64,000 nt of DNA from positions 24,888 to 88,887 of the forward strand of contig WHVD01000255.1 of assembly GCA_015178975.1 (NCBI GenBank). Reading direction: 5' to 3'. The notes under the pieces are model-generated. The model did not search any database. It saw only the letters and a list, made by a program, of their open reading frames with translations, and was not told the DNA's origin. The position numbers and the translations under genes were made by a program. This DNA comes from Hysterangium stoloniferum (Eukaryota; Basidiomycota; Agaricomycetes; Hysterangiales; Hysterangiaceae). Position 1 is the stretch's first letter, and each line of letters opens with the position of its first letter. This document shows, one piece after another, positions 9,270 to 19,741 of this stretch.

Positions 9270-10129
9270 TCAATACTCATTATAGCTCAAATTCATTGCT
9301 TAGGTATTCATCTCCATGATTGGAATGTAAAACTTTGATTTTTGCATTGAGTTGAGTGCTACACTATACCTCAAATTCCTTGTAAGTATGAAATGTGTTG
9401 CTCTTGTTGTTTAAAAGATGGAGGTGAGCTGGGTCTTATCATCTGTAAAAGTGACACATATAATAATGGCATCCACCATTTGTTGGAACAGGTGCTGGTC
9501 CCCAAACATCCTGGTGGATTTCATCACCAAACTCCACAGCCCACTCTCCCTGTCATATCTTCACAATTGGCTTCTGATTGGCTTTTGTATATATGCATGA
9601 CCTGAAAAAAAAGACTCACTGGATGGCAACATCTCAAGCTTTACACCTATTACAAAACCATTGTGAACCAAATGTTGAGCAATCTGAGGGGATGTGTCCC
9701 ATTCAGTGGTGAAACTGATCTAAGGTAAGCTGCTTGACTCCTACTGTAATCTGCAGACTCAGGTTCACTGATAGTGCAATATAGCCCCTTTTTTGACTGT
9801 GGTATATCACCAATTTGCTTGCCATATGGGCCACAGATAATACATTTGCCACTGGCAAAGGTGACAGAGAAACCTTGTTCATTGAATTGTCCAACTGATA
9901 TGAGTGTATAGCTGACTTCTGGAGCATAGAGCATCTCTGTGAGATGTAACTGGGATGTTTCAACACCATTCAGTAACTCAATAAACAATTCCCCTTTGCC
10001 AATTGCCTTAAAACTGCCTTTATTTGCAGCTTGGAACATCTTTGTGGGAGTTTGGTAAAGTTGGTGAGTGCATCTCAGTAAGATGTAATAGATCGTAAGC
10101 AGCCAGAATCAATAATCTCCATTCAAGGG
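9270..10129 (-). pseudogene. pol: Copia protease end, pre-integrase and integrase start
   Basis: Reading on the minus strand: the retropepsin active site EIIDSGC (about 10,110), then KMFQAANKGSFKAIGKGEL, EMLYAPEVSYTLISVGQF (pre-integrase domain), FHH-MGHIPSD, KANQKPIVKI, EFGDEIHQDVWGPAPV (integrase core) and AKIKVLHSNHGDEYLSNEF. This is the Copia order. Several frames are used, there are internal stops, and CpG is low. The family A LTR at 10,130-10,890 separates it from the gag part. Long dead, but a clear anchor for a minus-strand Copia element spanning 7.26-12.17 kb. Confidence 0.88.
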
Positions 10130-10890
10130 TGTTAGGACTGGAAAACCTCCCAGGCTCTGGACCCTCTCCTACATGCACCTGACTCTCTATAACAAAGTTA
10201 CAGTTAACCAGACTCTGCCGGGACCTGTGCATGTTGAACCTGTCTATACCTGACCCTCTGTGTCTCAGGATCAGTCATCAGACTCTGCCAGGACCCACGC
10301 ACATTGAACCTGCTATGTCCAACTCCATTTCATGCACCAGTCACCAGACTCTGCCTGGATAACCCATCAGCTCTCTGACTGAGCCCCACTCCCATTATGG
10401 TCAAATGACCTGTCATGTTTTGGACTCCATCTCCATTCCATTCCATCCTTAACACCTAGTTTGGTGTTTACCTGTCCCGTTTCATGATTACTTGTTTGGT
10501 TTTATTATTACCAGATTTGGTATTGCATACATTCCACAGTCTATATAGTCTAAGCAATGTTTGTACATACAATCCAGTCAGAAAATTGACTTAGTTCTCC
10601 CCCAGTAACTTAGCATATGTATGTATATCCTGCTCTACCTCTCATCCTTGAATCACAATGCTATCAACCTTGTCAGAGCCTGTGGGCTTTCCAACCAACC
10701 TCCTGACATATTGCCTATCACCTATCAACCTATTGACTATACCTGGACTCCCTGGGTTTCCCGTCCACCTGTCTGAAATTGGACATCACAATCTCACGAG
10801 GGTGCAGCCTATAAGCTGAAGCCAAGTCCTACCAGATTATCTGTGGGTTTCTCTGGAAACCCTCCACTAAGCTCTGCATGTCATTTAACA
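10130..10890 (+). mobile_element. Solo LTR family A nested in Copia gag-pol
   Basis: Starts TGTTAGGACTGGAAAACC and ends CATTTAACA. The flanks AAGGG (10,125-10,129) and AAGAG (10,891-10,895) match at 4 of 5 bases, as expected for an old duplication. It includes AACACCTAGTTTGGTGT, the CAATCCAGTCAGAAAAT motif (about 10,565) and the shared module near 10,800. CpG-poor. Confidence 0.88.
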
Positions 10891-12126
10891 AAGAGCCAGC
10901 TTCTTCATTGTTGTCAATTGCAGCAACTACAACCTCTGGTGCATCTGAAATATTTGATACTTCATCAATTTTGTCACTAGACATTTTAGAGTCCCAAGAA
11001 CTATTGCATGGATTGTTGCAATCATCACCAACTTCTGAAAACATATCATGTGGACTGTCATAGTCCTCTGGTAGTTTTAGGTAAGAAGAACCTGATACTG
11101 TGCCTAGGTTGGGCAGACTGCCATTGCAAGAAGATTCTTCAATTTCCATTAGTGCAGGTAGTCTATCATCCAAGGCTGACATAGACTTGATAGCATAGAA
11201 TCTATCACTCTCAGAGTCAGTATCAATGATAGCATTCACTGTGCCACCATTTGTTGTACCACTACTTATAGTACCACCAATCTTCTTTGGTGTGTCTTCT
11301 TTCTTAGGATTGTCCTGCAACTTCTTTGGTTTAGGGCATTTACCTTTATAGTGATCTGTATCACCACAATTCCAGCATGCACCTCAAGGCTTCCTGTCAT
11401 GGCCCTTTCCCTTTCCTTTCCCACAGGATGAGCCAGAAAATAAGACCTCATCTTTGTCATCATCCTTTGACTTCCCAGCATGATGTGAATATCATGCCTT
11501 CTGACATTAATATTCCTCTCTGATTAGGGAAATGTTGGTTGGATGGTCTTTGAAGGAGCCTACAAATGAGCAGCAGCAAGTTGATTTGAAGCAAAGTTGG
11601 CAAGGGAATAAGGGAGGGATGAAATGATGGTTGAATGGTAGTCCTTTTCATCAATGTTTACTCCTACTGTAGCTGCCTCCTCACACTTGACATGTAGATT
11701 GTCCAAGAACTCTTGGACATTACCTTTGTCTGGGCACTTCATTTCGAGGAACTGGGAACATAGCTCCATTTGTGCATAAGCACCCTTTTCTGTACACTCT
11801 GTGACAATTGGATCCCAATGGTCTTTTACAGTCCACTTAGTGTGTACATGCATAAGTGTTAAATTGGGAATTTTCTATGTGAGCAGAGATTTGGCTGAAC
11901 ATTCATCCTTTTCCCATTGAGCAGTGAGAGTAATCTCATCTGGGGTAGTGGTGGGACCTGCAAGGATTGGATAGGGACTACAACTGTCAAAATGTCCCCA
12001 AAATCCCTTTGCTTCTATGGCATCTTGAAAGCTGATGGAAAAAATTGCCCAATTCAAGCTGGTAGCATCAGGTTTTGGGACAGTGGTGGGGAGCATGTTG
12101 GATGAGGAAGTGGCAGTGGTAGTCAT
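10891..12126 (-). pseudogene. gag: Copia Gag with zinc knuckle (broken)
   Basis: The minus strand starts MTTTATSSSNMLPTTVPKP at 12,126 and continues with WAIFSISFQDAIEAKGFWGH, then WTVKDHWDPIVTECTEKGA and DNLHVKCEEAATVGVNIDE, IISSLPYSLANFAS. This is the UBN2-type Gag of Copia elements. A CCHC knuckle CWNCGDTDHYKGKC lies near 11,350, followed by a Lys/Asp/Ser-rich spacer leading toward the protease. Stops and frame changes occur at about 11,875, 11,560 and 11,390. It belongs with the pol fragments at 7258-10,129. Confidence 0.88.
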
Positions 12127-12153
12127 AGTGGTGAGGTACTATGCAGTAGGATA

Positions 12154-12171
12154 GCTCGGGGCCCAATAACC
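12154..12171 (-). promoter_or_regulatory. Copia primer-binding site, initiator-tRNA-Met anticodon type
   Basis: Directly inside the LTR edge the minus strand reads GGTTATTGGGCCCCGAGC. Drosophila copia uses GGTTATGGGCCC..., complementary to the anticodon arm of tRNA-iMet (half-tRNA priming). The match here has one extra T. Confidence 0.55.
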
Positions 12172-12300
12172 TGTTAAAGCAGGTGCTGGATAATGAAGTT
12201 ATCTCAGTGTTTGCATGCAAAAACGGGGCTAAACAGGTGATATTTACCTAGATAATGAAGTTATCTAGGTGTAATTTATGAGTACAAAAAGGTAGAACAT
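12172..12300 (-). mobile_element. Probable Copia 5' LTR (short, boundary uncertain)
   Basis: Plus-strand sequence from TGTTAAAGCAGG to GGTAGAACA, next to the PBS, so it should be the upstream LTR of the Copia element. The 129-bp length rests only on the TGTT...AACA ends. A similar stretch (CTCAGTGTTTGCATG...GGGGCTAAACAG) recurs at 12,321-12,357, so the LTR may be longer. 12,301-12,454 holds nothing else. Confidence 0.4.
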
Positions 12301-12454
12301 ATGTAGGTAACCTAACTCACCTCAGTGTTTGCATGTGAGAGTGGGGCTAAACAGCTGAGGTGAAACTAACCACTGAATGAGTATAAGTAAGATTCGCATG
12401 GCTCGTGATGCTACAAGTAAGTTCCGTAAATAAGCATGGATCATTATGTTGAAG

Positions 12455-13033
12455 ATTACTTCAGTGGGAGTTATTACTTGTGTTTTACAACTCCTTACAG
12501 GTCCTTGACATGATTTTGGACCCATTTAAGGCACTTTTAAAAAGTCCGAATTTTTGTCAGATATCTTGTCGCCTCTTGATATTTCACCGCACTTTCTCCC
12601 ATCATCTCCCTGGATGGATATACAACTTTAAACTAAGCGCTGACTCCACATTTAACATATACTATAAAATAAACTGTCTTACCATGACATGGGGTGTGAC
12701 GTCGACTCAATGATGCTCACACATAATGGTCCACATCCAACAGCAACAAACTGGGAGTAGGGTTGGAAATAAAATATGCCCAACCTTAGTTACATCCCAA
12801 ATAGACTGACCTTGAAAATTTAAATATGATTCAGCACCTGTAATTACTTCAGTGGGAGCATTACTTGTGTTTTACAACTCCTCACAGGTCCTTGACGTGA
12901 TTTTGGACGCATTTAAGGCACTTTCAAAATCCAAATTTTTATCAGATATCTTGGTCGCCTCTTGATATGTAACCGCACTGTCTCCCATCATCTCCCTGGA
13001 TGGATATACAACTTTAAACTAAGCGCTGACTCC
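12455..13033 (+). repeat. Direct duplication of a ~190-bp segment
   Basis: 12,455-12,648 and 12,843-13,033 are close copies, both running from ATTACTTCAGTGGGAG to AAACTAAGCGCTGACTCC, with 194 bp of other sequence between. I do not recognise the segment. The second copy directly abuts the CYC8-like fragment. Confidence 0.85.
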
Positions 13034-13042
13034 CCATTCTCT

Positions 13043-13565
13043 TCCTATGAGCACATCATTGTTGAAAAAGTCCACTGCAACAGCTCGGATGGCTCTATCA
13101 CCATCCCGATGCACCGTTTCAGAATGAGAAACTTGCAATTCAATATTTCTCTAACAGTTTGAAGGCAGGCGAGTTGTCGTTGTTCATTTTTCCATATTCT
13201 TCCTCTTCGTTAATGCACTATCCACTAATAACACGTCTCTTTTTAGGATCCCGGTGACGCCAAATCCTGGTATCTCCTTGGCTGCACCTACATGCACGGC
13301 CAGAAACACGAAAAAGCCTACGAAGTCTATTAGCAAGCCATCTACCGTGACAGCTGCAACTCTACATTTTATTGTTTGATCAGCGTACTCTACTTCCAAA
13401 TAAACCAATACTGTGACCTTTGATCTGAATCAACCCTCACATCAATGTGGTGTGGCTCGACCTGGGAAGTGTTTATGAGAGCTGTAATAACCAAGTCAGC
13501 GATGTTATGGATGCGTATGTGAGAGCCAGTCACTTTTTAGGCATAGAGGCCAAGCAATATCACAC
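13043..13565 (+). pseudogene. Fragment of CYC8/SSN6 transcriptional corepressor (TPR region)
   Basis: Translation shows consecutive TPR helices of Cyc8/Ssn6: QQLGWLYHH, PDAPFQNEKLAIQYFSNSL, then after an intron (about 13,169-13,246; acceptor TTTTTAG, donor now GCGAGT) DPGDAKSWYLLGCTYMHGQ, YCLISVLYFQINQY, and in another frame VVWLDLGSVYESCNNQVSD. Cyc8 is the TPR partner of Tup1 in general transcriptional repression. Only about four repeats remain, with frameshifts and stops, so this is not functional. The retained intron shows it came from genomic DNA and not from an mRNA. The gene assignment is from memory of the family; the intact parent gene should be elsewhere. Confidence 0.8.
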
Positions 13566-13644
13566 CTCACGAGTAATTTAATTCGAGTAATTTAATTTTC
13601 GCAACGTACTTACGTTGACGACGTTATAGTGCCATTCGGTTTAC

Positions 13645-14400
13645 AAGATGCGAAACCGCTATCCACCCCGCTCGACCCGCACCAACACCTACCTGTGATA
13701 CAAATATAGAGCACGCCTCGACAGTACGAAGGGATGTATAACGGGTCCTACTGCGAATCGATGGGATTACCCATGTCCCCCGCACTCGGCACACCCCGAT
13801 ATCGCATTTGCAGTATCGCTGCTCTTGCAATTCATGCAGAATCCTGGACGACCTCATTGGGAAGCCTCGAAAAGAGTTTTCCGGTACCTTCAGGCACTAA
13901 ACAACTATGCATTTGGGGAGGGACAAGGTACGGAGGTAAGCGGCATAGAAGGCTATACCGACCGGCACTGGGCTTCACAGCAGAACCGCCATGCAATCTT
14001 GGGCTAAATCTTCACGATCGACAGGGGAGCCGTGTCCTGGAGTTCGAAGAAACAGTCAATTGTCGCGTTATCAAGTACCAAAGTTAACTATATTGCAGCA
14101 ACCCACGGAACTAAGGAAGCATTGTGGATACGCGCGTTTATTGTAGAAATTGCTCGCCCGCTCACTTGACCACTCTCGCTTTATTGCGATAACTCATCGG
14201 CAATCGCTATCACTAAAAATGACAACTTCCATGCACGAATGAAACACATTGATATATATTATCATTTTATTCGGGACATCGTGTCTAAATAATGCGTGCA
14301 TATTGCAGATGTCTACACTAACGACAATCCAGCCGATCTCTTCAAGAAAGCTCTGGAGCGCACGAAGGTTGAATCTTTTCCTCGAAATATTGGATTAACC
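13645..14400 (+). pseudogene. pol: Copia RT end / RNase H fragment
   Basis: Plus-strand motifs in order: DAKPLSTPLDPHQ, PDIAFAVS, LLQFMQNPGRPHWEASKR, VFRYLQALNNYAFG, YTDRHWASQQNRHAI, GAVSWSSKKQSIVALSSTK, THGTKEALWIRAF, LYCDNSSAIAITKNDNFHA, RMKHIDIYYHFIRDIV, YTNDNPADLFKKAL. This is the C-terminal end of a Copia polyprotein. Several frameshifts and stops. CpG content is normal, so it differs in history from the CpG-poor Copia remains at 7-12 kb, and it lies on the opposite strand. 13,566-13,644 shows no feature. Confidence 0.88.
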
Positions 14401-14559
14401 GAGAACCGTACTTGATGGCCATAAATCGCCTCAGACGCCGCCGTGCCTTCGGGGACCACAGAGATAAGGCTGCCATCGCACTCAGTATCGAATCAGGTAC
14501 TGCGTTTATGGAAAGGGAGACGCTACGTCACTCCAGTCGAGGTCACACTTCCCATCAAC

Positions 14560-14985
14560 GCAACAGCTGCATATTCCCCCTTTTTCGGACAGATATCTTG
14601 AGAACCATAACCCTGCAACACTTTCGTCGCATGCGCAAAGACCGCACGCGCACCCTGCTCGTACTCGTCGCCTAGTCAACTGCACCATTGTGAATACGCA
14701 GCGACATCGCACGAAACAAACTCTTCAAGCGCCCACGAGATTGTTGAACCTGGGGCTACTGGACACGGACGGCGTGCGGGAAGCTGCTTAGATGCTTGCG
14801 AGACACAACGGTGAACTTAGCTCGTCGCGATCGCGCTCAGCGTGTTCTTGATTTTGGTTCTGCAGGTTAGTGGCAATAACATGTACAGAAAGACTCGGAC
14901 TCAGGTTGCCCAACCGTACTTGTAGAAGCGCTGGGTCCACCCATTGATTGCGGCCCATTCTTTGTGAAAGCCATGGATGTGATGG
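14560..14985 (-). pseudogene. Fragment X, third dispersed copy (unknown coding fragment)
   Basis: Reverse-strand homologue of 45,170-45,550 and 55,720-56,105. Shared peptides include PSASTSTVGQPESES, SRTR-ARSRRAKFTVVS and KSLF.AMSLRIHNGAV. I do not recognise the family. Frames are broken in all three copies. 14,401-14,559 is unassigned. Confidence 0.6.
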
Positions 14986-15022
14986 GTAAGATTAAAGCAG
15001 ATACAATTCCTGAACACTTAGC

Positions 15023-15213
15023 TAGAGTGTCCCAAGAGATGGAATAACTGCAAATTTTTAGGGTTTTCAGATACAATTTTTAGCTTCAGAAAAACCTACT
15101 CAAACAAAAAAATTTTTCAAACAGTTTTTCAGTTCAAAAAATGCTTAGAAAATTTGGCCAAATAGCAAGATTTTCTGAAGGTTTTCCAACTTCAAAAATC
15201 TTGGGGTGCCTCT
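15023..15213. mobile_element. Possible small MITE upstream of terpene synthase relic
   Basis: AT-rich block with imperfect inverted ends (CTAGAGTGTCCCAAGAG ... CTTGGGGTGCCTCTAG) and inner T/A-rich partial palindromes. It replaces the expected 5' part of the terpene synthase relic. Low confidence. Confidence 0.35.
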
Positions 15214-15214
15214 A

Positions 15215-16250
15215 GTGGAGGCAAAGCATTGTCATTTAAATCAAACCAAAATGGAGAGGCTGGCAGCATACTGCTACCACAGGGTGATCAATGATAACTG
15301 TGTCTGTATTATCTCTGACTTCATGAATTTGGGTTTCCATTTGGACGATTTGTGCGACAATTTTTCAATGGCCGAGGCAATCACGTTCTCGGAAGTTGTT
15401 ATGAATGCTCTTGTATCCCTTCATGTGTATCGTACAGTACTCCTCTCTGGGAGAAAACCTCCCAAAGTGTAACCAGAAGGGAGTAAAATGCTTCGCAAGT
15501 GAGTAACAGTTTTCAATTATTCTCATAATTTTCCATACTAAGCATTGGACGACGTTATCAGTTTTTGGGGGCGGTGTATTGTAGACATGACACCCGGCGC
15601 CAGGCTCGTTTCTGAGAGAATATGAATTCCTGGGTGAAATCGGTGGAGGTGGAAACCAAGTTGCGGAGAAACAATGGATCGTTTCCGGATATTGGATCGT
15701 ACCGTGTGTTTCGACGCGGCATCGGTGGCTGTCCCCTTTGTTCGATTTGGTTGAGTATGCTTTAGGGGTAGACTTTTCCAACTTTGTCATGAATGATCCT
15801 ACACTTATTACTTTATCGGACTCCGCCAACGATTTTACTTGTCTATTTAATGTGAAGAATACCCTCCACCCTGTTTACTGGCATATCTGACATTTTTATA
15901 TTTTCATACAACATCGAACACTCACACGGACACCCTTGCCATATTGTGACTCTAGTCATGAAGGCCCATAATTTGGACCTCCAAGGAGTTGTTGATCGCA
16001 TCGCAGACATGTGCCGAGAAAGTAAGGAATCATTCCACGCAGCCAAGGCGTTACTGCCGTTGTGGGGCACTGAAATCGATAACGACGTCACCATGTATAT
16101 CAAATGCTTGAAGACTGGATGTCTGGCAGTCTCCAATGAGTCTCTTCTTAGAACGTTACTTTCCAAGAGTTACTTGTCAGGACACAGTATGAAGTCTCAA
16201 CTCTTCCGCGTGTTATGTCTTGAAGTGCAATGTCGACAGGAGGGGGACTA
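15215..16250 (+). pseudogene. Sesquiterpene synthase relic 1
   Basis: Class I terpene synthase related to the gene at 17,194. The 5' end is missing: homology starts at MERLAAYCYHRVINDNCVCI. The metal-binding motif is kept as DDLCD (GFHLDDLCDNFSMAEA). A stop follows KPPKV, and the middle exon carries frameshifts. The second metal motif is damaged (IFIFSYNIEHSHGH in place of NDxxSxxxE with RGD). The helix AHNLDLQGVVDRIADMCRE is preserved. The intron positions match the intact gene. No activity is expected. Confidence 0.88.
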
Positions 16251-17108
16251 GAGCTATTACCAGACTAGTATGATTCGAATACCGTACGCTCATATTATAG
16301 TCTGTGGACTTGCACAGATTTGTAATAATGATAGCATCAATATTACCCCCATCATCGTTTTCAATCCAATCATCCCCACATCCATACCCGTTTATGACTC
16401 GAAGCAAGCTCATTCGCGAGTCCCAAGTACTATTTCTGCAACAGACTAGATCGGCCCACACGTAAATACAAGTCATCATATCTGGCTCGTGAGTTGGCAA
16501 CGCGCTTATATCATCCCAGTGTCTGCTGCCCAAATATCAATACTTGGAACTTCTCACACTCAGTCATATTGACACATCTTGTTCTGCCCCTTTCGTCTCA
16601 CTGGCGCAAGTCTATAGCTACTAGCACGGGATAGGCCAAAATTACATTCCCTAGGCCTCGTATACAACAAGTATTATTCCATGCAGGGTCTTATGACTTC
16701 AATTACATTTTGAATAGTTTGTCCTGTTCTTTTGTTGGTGCCTCTTCATTAGTAGTGCCTGAATATGGACAAGATCCTTCCGCACCGTCATTGATATAAT
16801 GGTGGTCGCTTAAACCCATTTCAATTCACAATTCTCCAGGTGGCCATCACATACCAAGCTGTACGCAGACGCTGATAATTCAACTTGGAGACATTTCGAA
16901 CAACTGCATCGTGGCATGTGACTTCCGTGTACCGAGCCCAAAGCAATTCACTACCTACAATTTTCATCCGAATCGTTGACGTCCCCGAGCTTCAGTGGAA
17001 ATTGAAACCAGACGTCATCAAGTAAGAATTCTTGCGTAGCACGAAATGGGCTCTTGCTTCACTCGGCACTAGATGAAAAGAATTGTCACTGATGAATAAT
17101 AATCGCTA
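16251..17108. other. Intergenic between terpene synthase copies
   Basis: No coding feature. Parts resemble the sequence downstream of the second copy, as expected after tandem duplication of gene plus flanks. Confidence 0.5.
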
Positions 17109-17125
17109 ATATATATATATATATA
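17109..17125 (+). promoter_or_regulatory. (TA)n / TATA-box region of the terpene synthase
   Basis: ATATATATATATATATA lies about 70-85 bp upstream of the ATG at 17,194, a reasonable core promoter spacing for a short fungal 5' UTR. Confidence 0.5.
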
Positions 17126-17193
17126 GCAGTGAGCTCTCTATCTTTGAAATCCTCACTTTCACACTCGTAAATTTCTCTCGCAACAAATCAGGG

Positions 17194-18359
17194 ATGAGCA
17201 TTCAGATTTCTACCCAATCTTCCTTTCTCCTCCCTCAAATCAGTTGTCCATTTCCTGCCTCATATCACCCAAATGGAGACGCCATTGCAGCAGCGGCCGA
17301 TAAATGGTTCGAAGGAGGATGTTACCATTTCGCGGAAGCGAGACGTCGTCGTATAAATGAACTCAAAGCAGGGAGACTAGCAGCATACTGCTGGAACAGG
17401 GCGATCGATGATAGCCGTCTCCGCATTATCTGTGACTTTCTCAATGTGTTTTTCCATATGGACGATTTGTCCGATCATCTATCGATGAGCGAGGCTGCTA
17501 CGTTGTCGGAAGTTGCTATGAATGCACTTGCTTCCCCTCATGCCTATCGTACGGCACTCCCATCTGGGAGCAAAATTCCCGAAGTAGAACCAGAAACGAG
17601 TAAACTCCTTCGCGAGTGAGTAACAATTTTCCATTATTCTCATAACTTCCATACTAAGCATCGGACAACATTCTCAGCTTTTGGGAGCGTTGTATTGTAG
17701 ACATGGCACCCGGTGTCCAGACTCGTTTCTGCAAGAATGTGGATGCCTGGGTGAAAGGGATGGAGATGGAATGCCAATTGCGAAATAATGATTCGCTTCC
17801 GGATATTACATCGTACCTTGCGTTTCGACGTGATTCCACTGGCATTCGCCCATGCTTCGATTTGCTTGAGTATGCTTTTGGGATAGAGCTTCCCGACGTT
17901 GTCACGAATGATCCTGCTTTTACTGCTTTATTGAACTCCGCCAACGATTTTATTTCGCTATTTAACGTGAGGAATATCGCTATACCCTGTTTACTAGGGT
18001 ATCTGATGTTGACATGTTTTCAGGATGTCTTTTCATACAATGTTGAGCAATCGCGCGGAGACATCTGCCATAGCGTGCCTATGCTGATGAAAATCCACAA
18101 CTTAGACCTCCAAGGAGCCGTTGATCGCATCGCGGACATGTGCCGAGAAAGTGTAGAATCATTCCACGCAGCCAAAGCGGCACTGCCGTCATGGGGCACT
18201 GAAATCGATAAAGACGTTGCCATGTATATCCAAGGCCTCGAAGACTCGATGTCGGGCAGTCTTGAATGGAGTCTTTCGTCAGAACGCAACTTTCCAACTG
18301 GTTCTATAAAGGATGGTGTTGTGACGCTACTCCCACGCCAAACTGTTGTGTATACGTAG
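17194..18359 (+). CDS. Sesquiterpene synthase (class I, three exons, 348 aa predicted)
   Basis: Exons 17194-17615, 17678-17966 and 18024-18359. Class I terpene cyclase, expected to ionise farnesyl diphosphate in the cytosol. The first metal motif DDLSD lies at about residues 91-95 (FFHMDDLSDHLSMSEAATL). The second, NDVFSYNVEQSRGD, is created exactly across intron 2. Helix 10, NLDLQGAVDRIADMCRE, follows, then the C-terminal WGTEIDKDVAMYIQGLE. Length is normal for basidiomycete enzymes of the trichodiene/protoilludene-type clades. Oddities: the conserved RY pair near the C-terminus reads RN (WSLSSERNF), and LEDW has become LEDS, so activity is doubtful. The start is supported by alignment with the neighbouring copy. 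It is flanked by two dead paralogues and no P450 or other tailoring gene is in the window. Confidence 0.88.
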
Positions 18360-18906
18360 ACATTTTGACAGGACATCAGTAGTATAGTGTCTAGATTCCT
18401 CCGTGTTGTTTCTTGTGAAGTTCAATTGCCGACAAGCACTAGGGGTATTACCAACCTTGTACGATTTGATTGCGGCACGTTTTTCTTGTAGGCTGTAAAC
18501 TTCTACAGATTTGATGATATGTAATTGTAGCCAGACCAAATGATATTCCCCAGGCCTCGTTGGGCAGAATATTACACCATCTAGGATCTGACTATCTTAA
18601 TTAGATTTTGAGTAGTTTGTCTATTTTTTTTTGACCCCGGAATTCATGGTGAGCGAACACATGCACGTTGTACTTCCCAACCCTTTGTGGAAATGAAGTT
18701 TAATAACAATTGAAGCCAGATATCATAGTCAACGTCTATGAGATCTGGTGGGGATTGAGGCCAGACGTCATGAAGTGAGAACTCTTCACGTAGAACGAAA
18801 TATGTCTTACTCCGTTCGGCAACCAGTTTTCACTCGTGAGTGATAGTTGCTAGCATATAAAAGTAAGGAGTTCTCTCATCAATTTCTCGTAATTATAACA
18901 AATAAG
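18360..18906. other. Intergenic between terpene synthase copies
   Basis: No gene. A TATA-like CATATAAAAG at about 18,853 precedes the relic that starts at 18,907. Confidence 0.5.
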
Positions 18907-19741
18907 ATGAGCACTCACATCTGTACCCAACCCTCCTTTCTCCTCCCTTAAATCTAATACCCATTTCCTGTCTCATATCACCCAAATGGAGACGCCATTG
19001 CAGCAGCTTCCGATAAATGGTTCGAAGGAAGGTGTTACTCTTTCACGGAGGCAAGCGTCGTCGTTTATACGGTCTCAGAGTAGGGAAACTAGCAGCGCTC
19101 TCCTATGCGTCTACCCAATTCTCCATTGTCCATCCAACCTCTCCGCTCTGACTGGATCTTTTATTTGTCTATTCTGTCGCCACAATCTCAATCTCCATAC
19201 TTTCCTTTTTCTTCTTTATATATATACCCTTTATATCCCCTCATTGTTCCATAAAAGATATACTACCTGTCGAACAACATAGTTATTAATAGCTTCACCA
19301 CTTGTATTTCTCATACTCTACCATTTCAACAGAGTTGACTTAGTCCTGTCTGTATCAACTGAGCGAGGTTGACACAACAACCTTTCAGTATCTGATGTTT
19401 TCGTGCTTCTAGGATGTATTTTCATACAATGTTGAACAATCGCGTGGAGATATTTACCATAACACTGTGTGCCTATACTCATGAAGACCCATAAATTGAC
19501 GACCCAGGAAAGGCATTGATCGCATCGCAGACATGTGCCGAGAAAGTCTAGAGTCATTTCAGGCGGCGAAAGGGTCACTGCGGTCATGAAACGTTGGAAT
19601 CGACAAAGACGTCGCTATGTACATCAAGGGTCTTGAAGACTGGATCCCAAGTGCTCTTCAATGGAATCTCTTCTCATCAGAACGGTGGGCTCCAAGAAGG
19701 ATCGTGTCGTGACGTTACTTCCACCCCAAACCGACGCATAG
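18907..19741 (+). pseudogene. Sesquiterpene synthase relic 3 (middle deleted)
   Basis: The 5' end matches the intact gene (MSTHICTQPSFLLP, stop, then PFPVSYHPNGDAIAAASDK and WFEGRCYSF) up to about 19,100. About 290 bp of unrelated T-rich sequence follows. Homology resumes at about 19,395 at the third exon (DVFSYNVEQSRGD equivalent, RIADMCRESLESFQAAKGS, GIDKDVAMYIKGLEDW). The DDxxD exon and all of exon 2 are gone and there are several stops. Here the C-terminal motif keeps LEDW, unlike the intact copy. Confidence 0.85.

Noticed and set aside
13184..13408. 74-codon minus-strand open frame
   Set aside because: Lies antisense to the CYC8-like exon, which explains its openness.
17703..18359. Single 218-codon terpene synthase frame starting at 17,703
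   Set aside because: It includes intron 2 and misses the DDxxD exon; the three-exon model restores both metal motifs.
15215..19741. Terpenoid biosynthetic gene cluster
   Set aside because: Only synthase copies are present; no P450, reductase or transporter lies near, so it is a local gene duplication.
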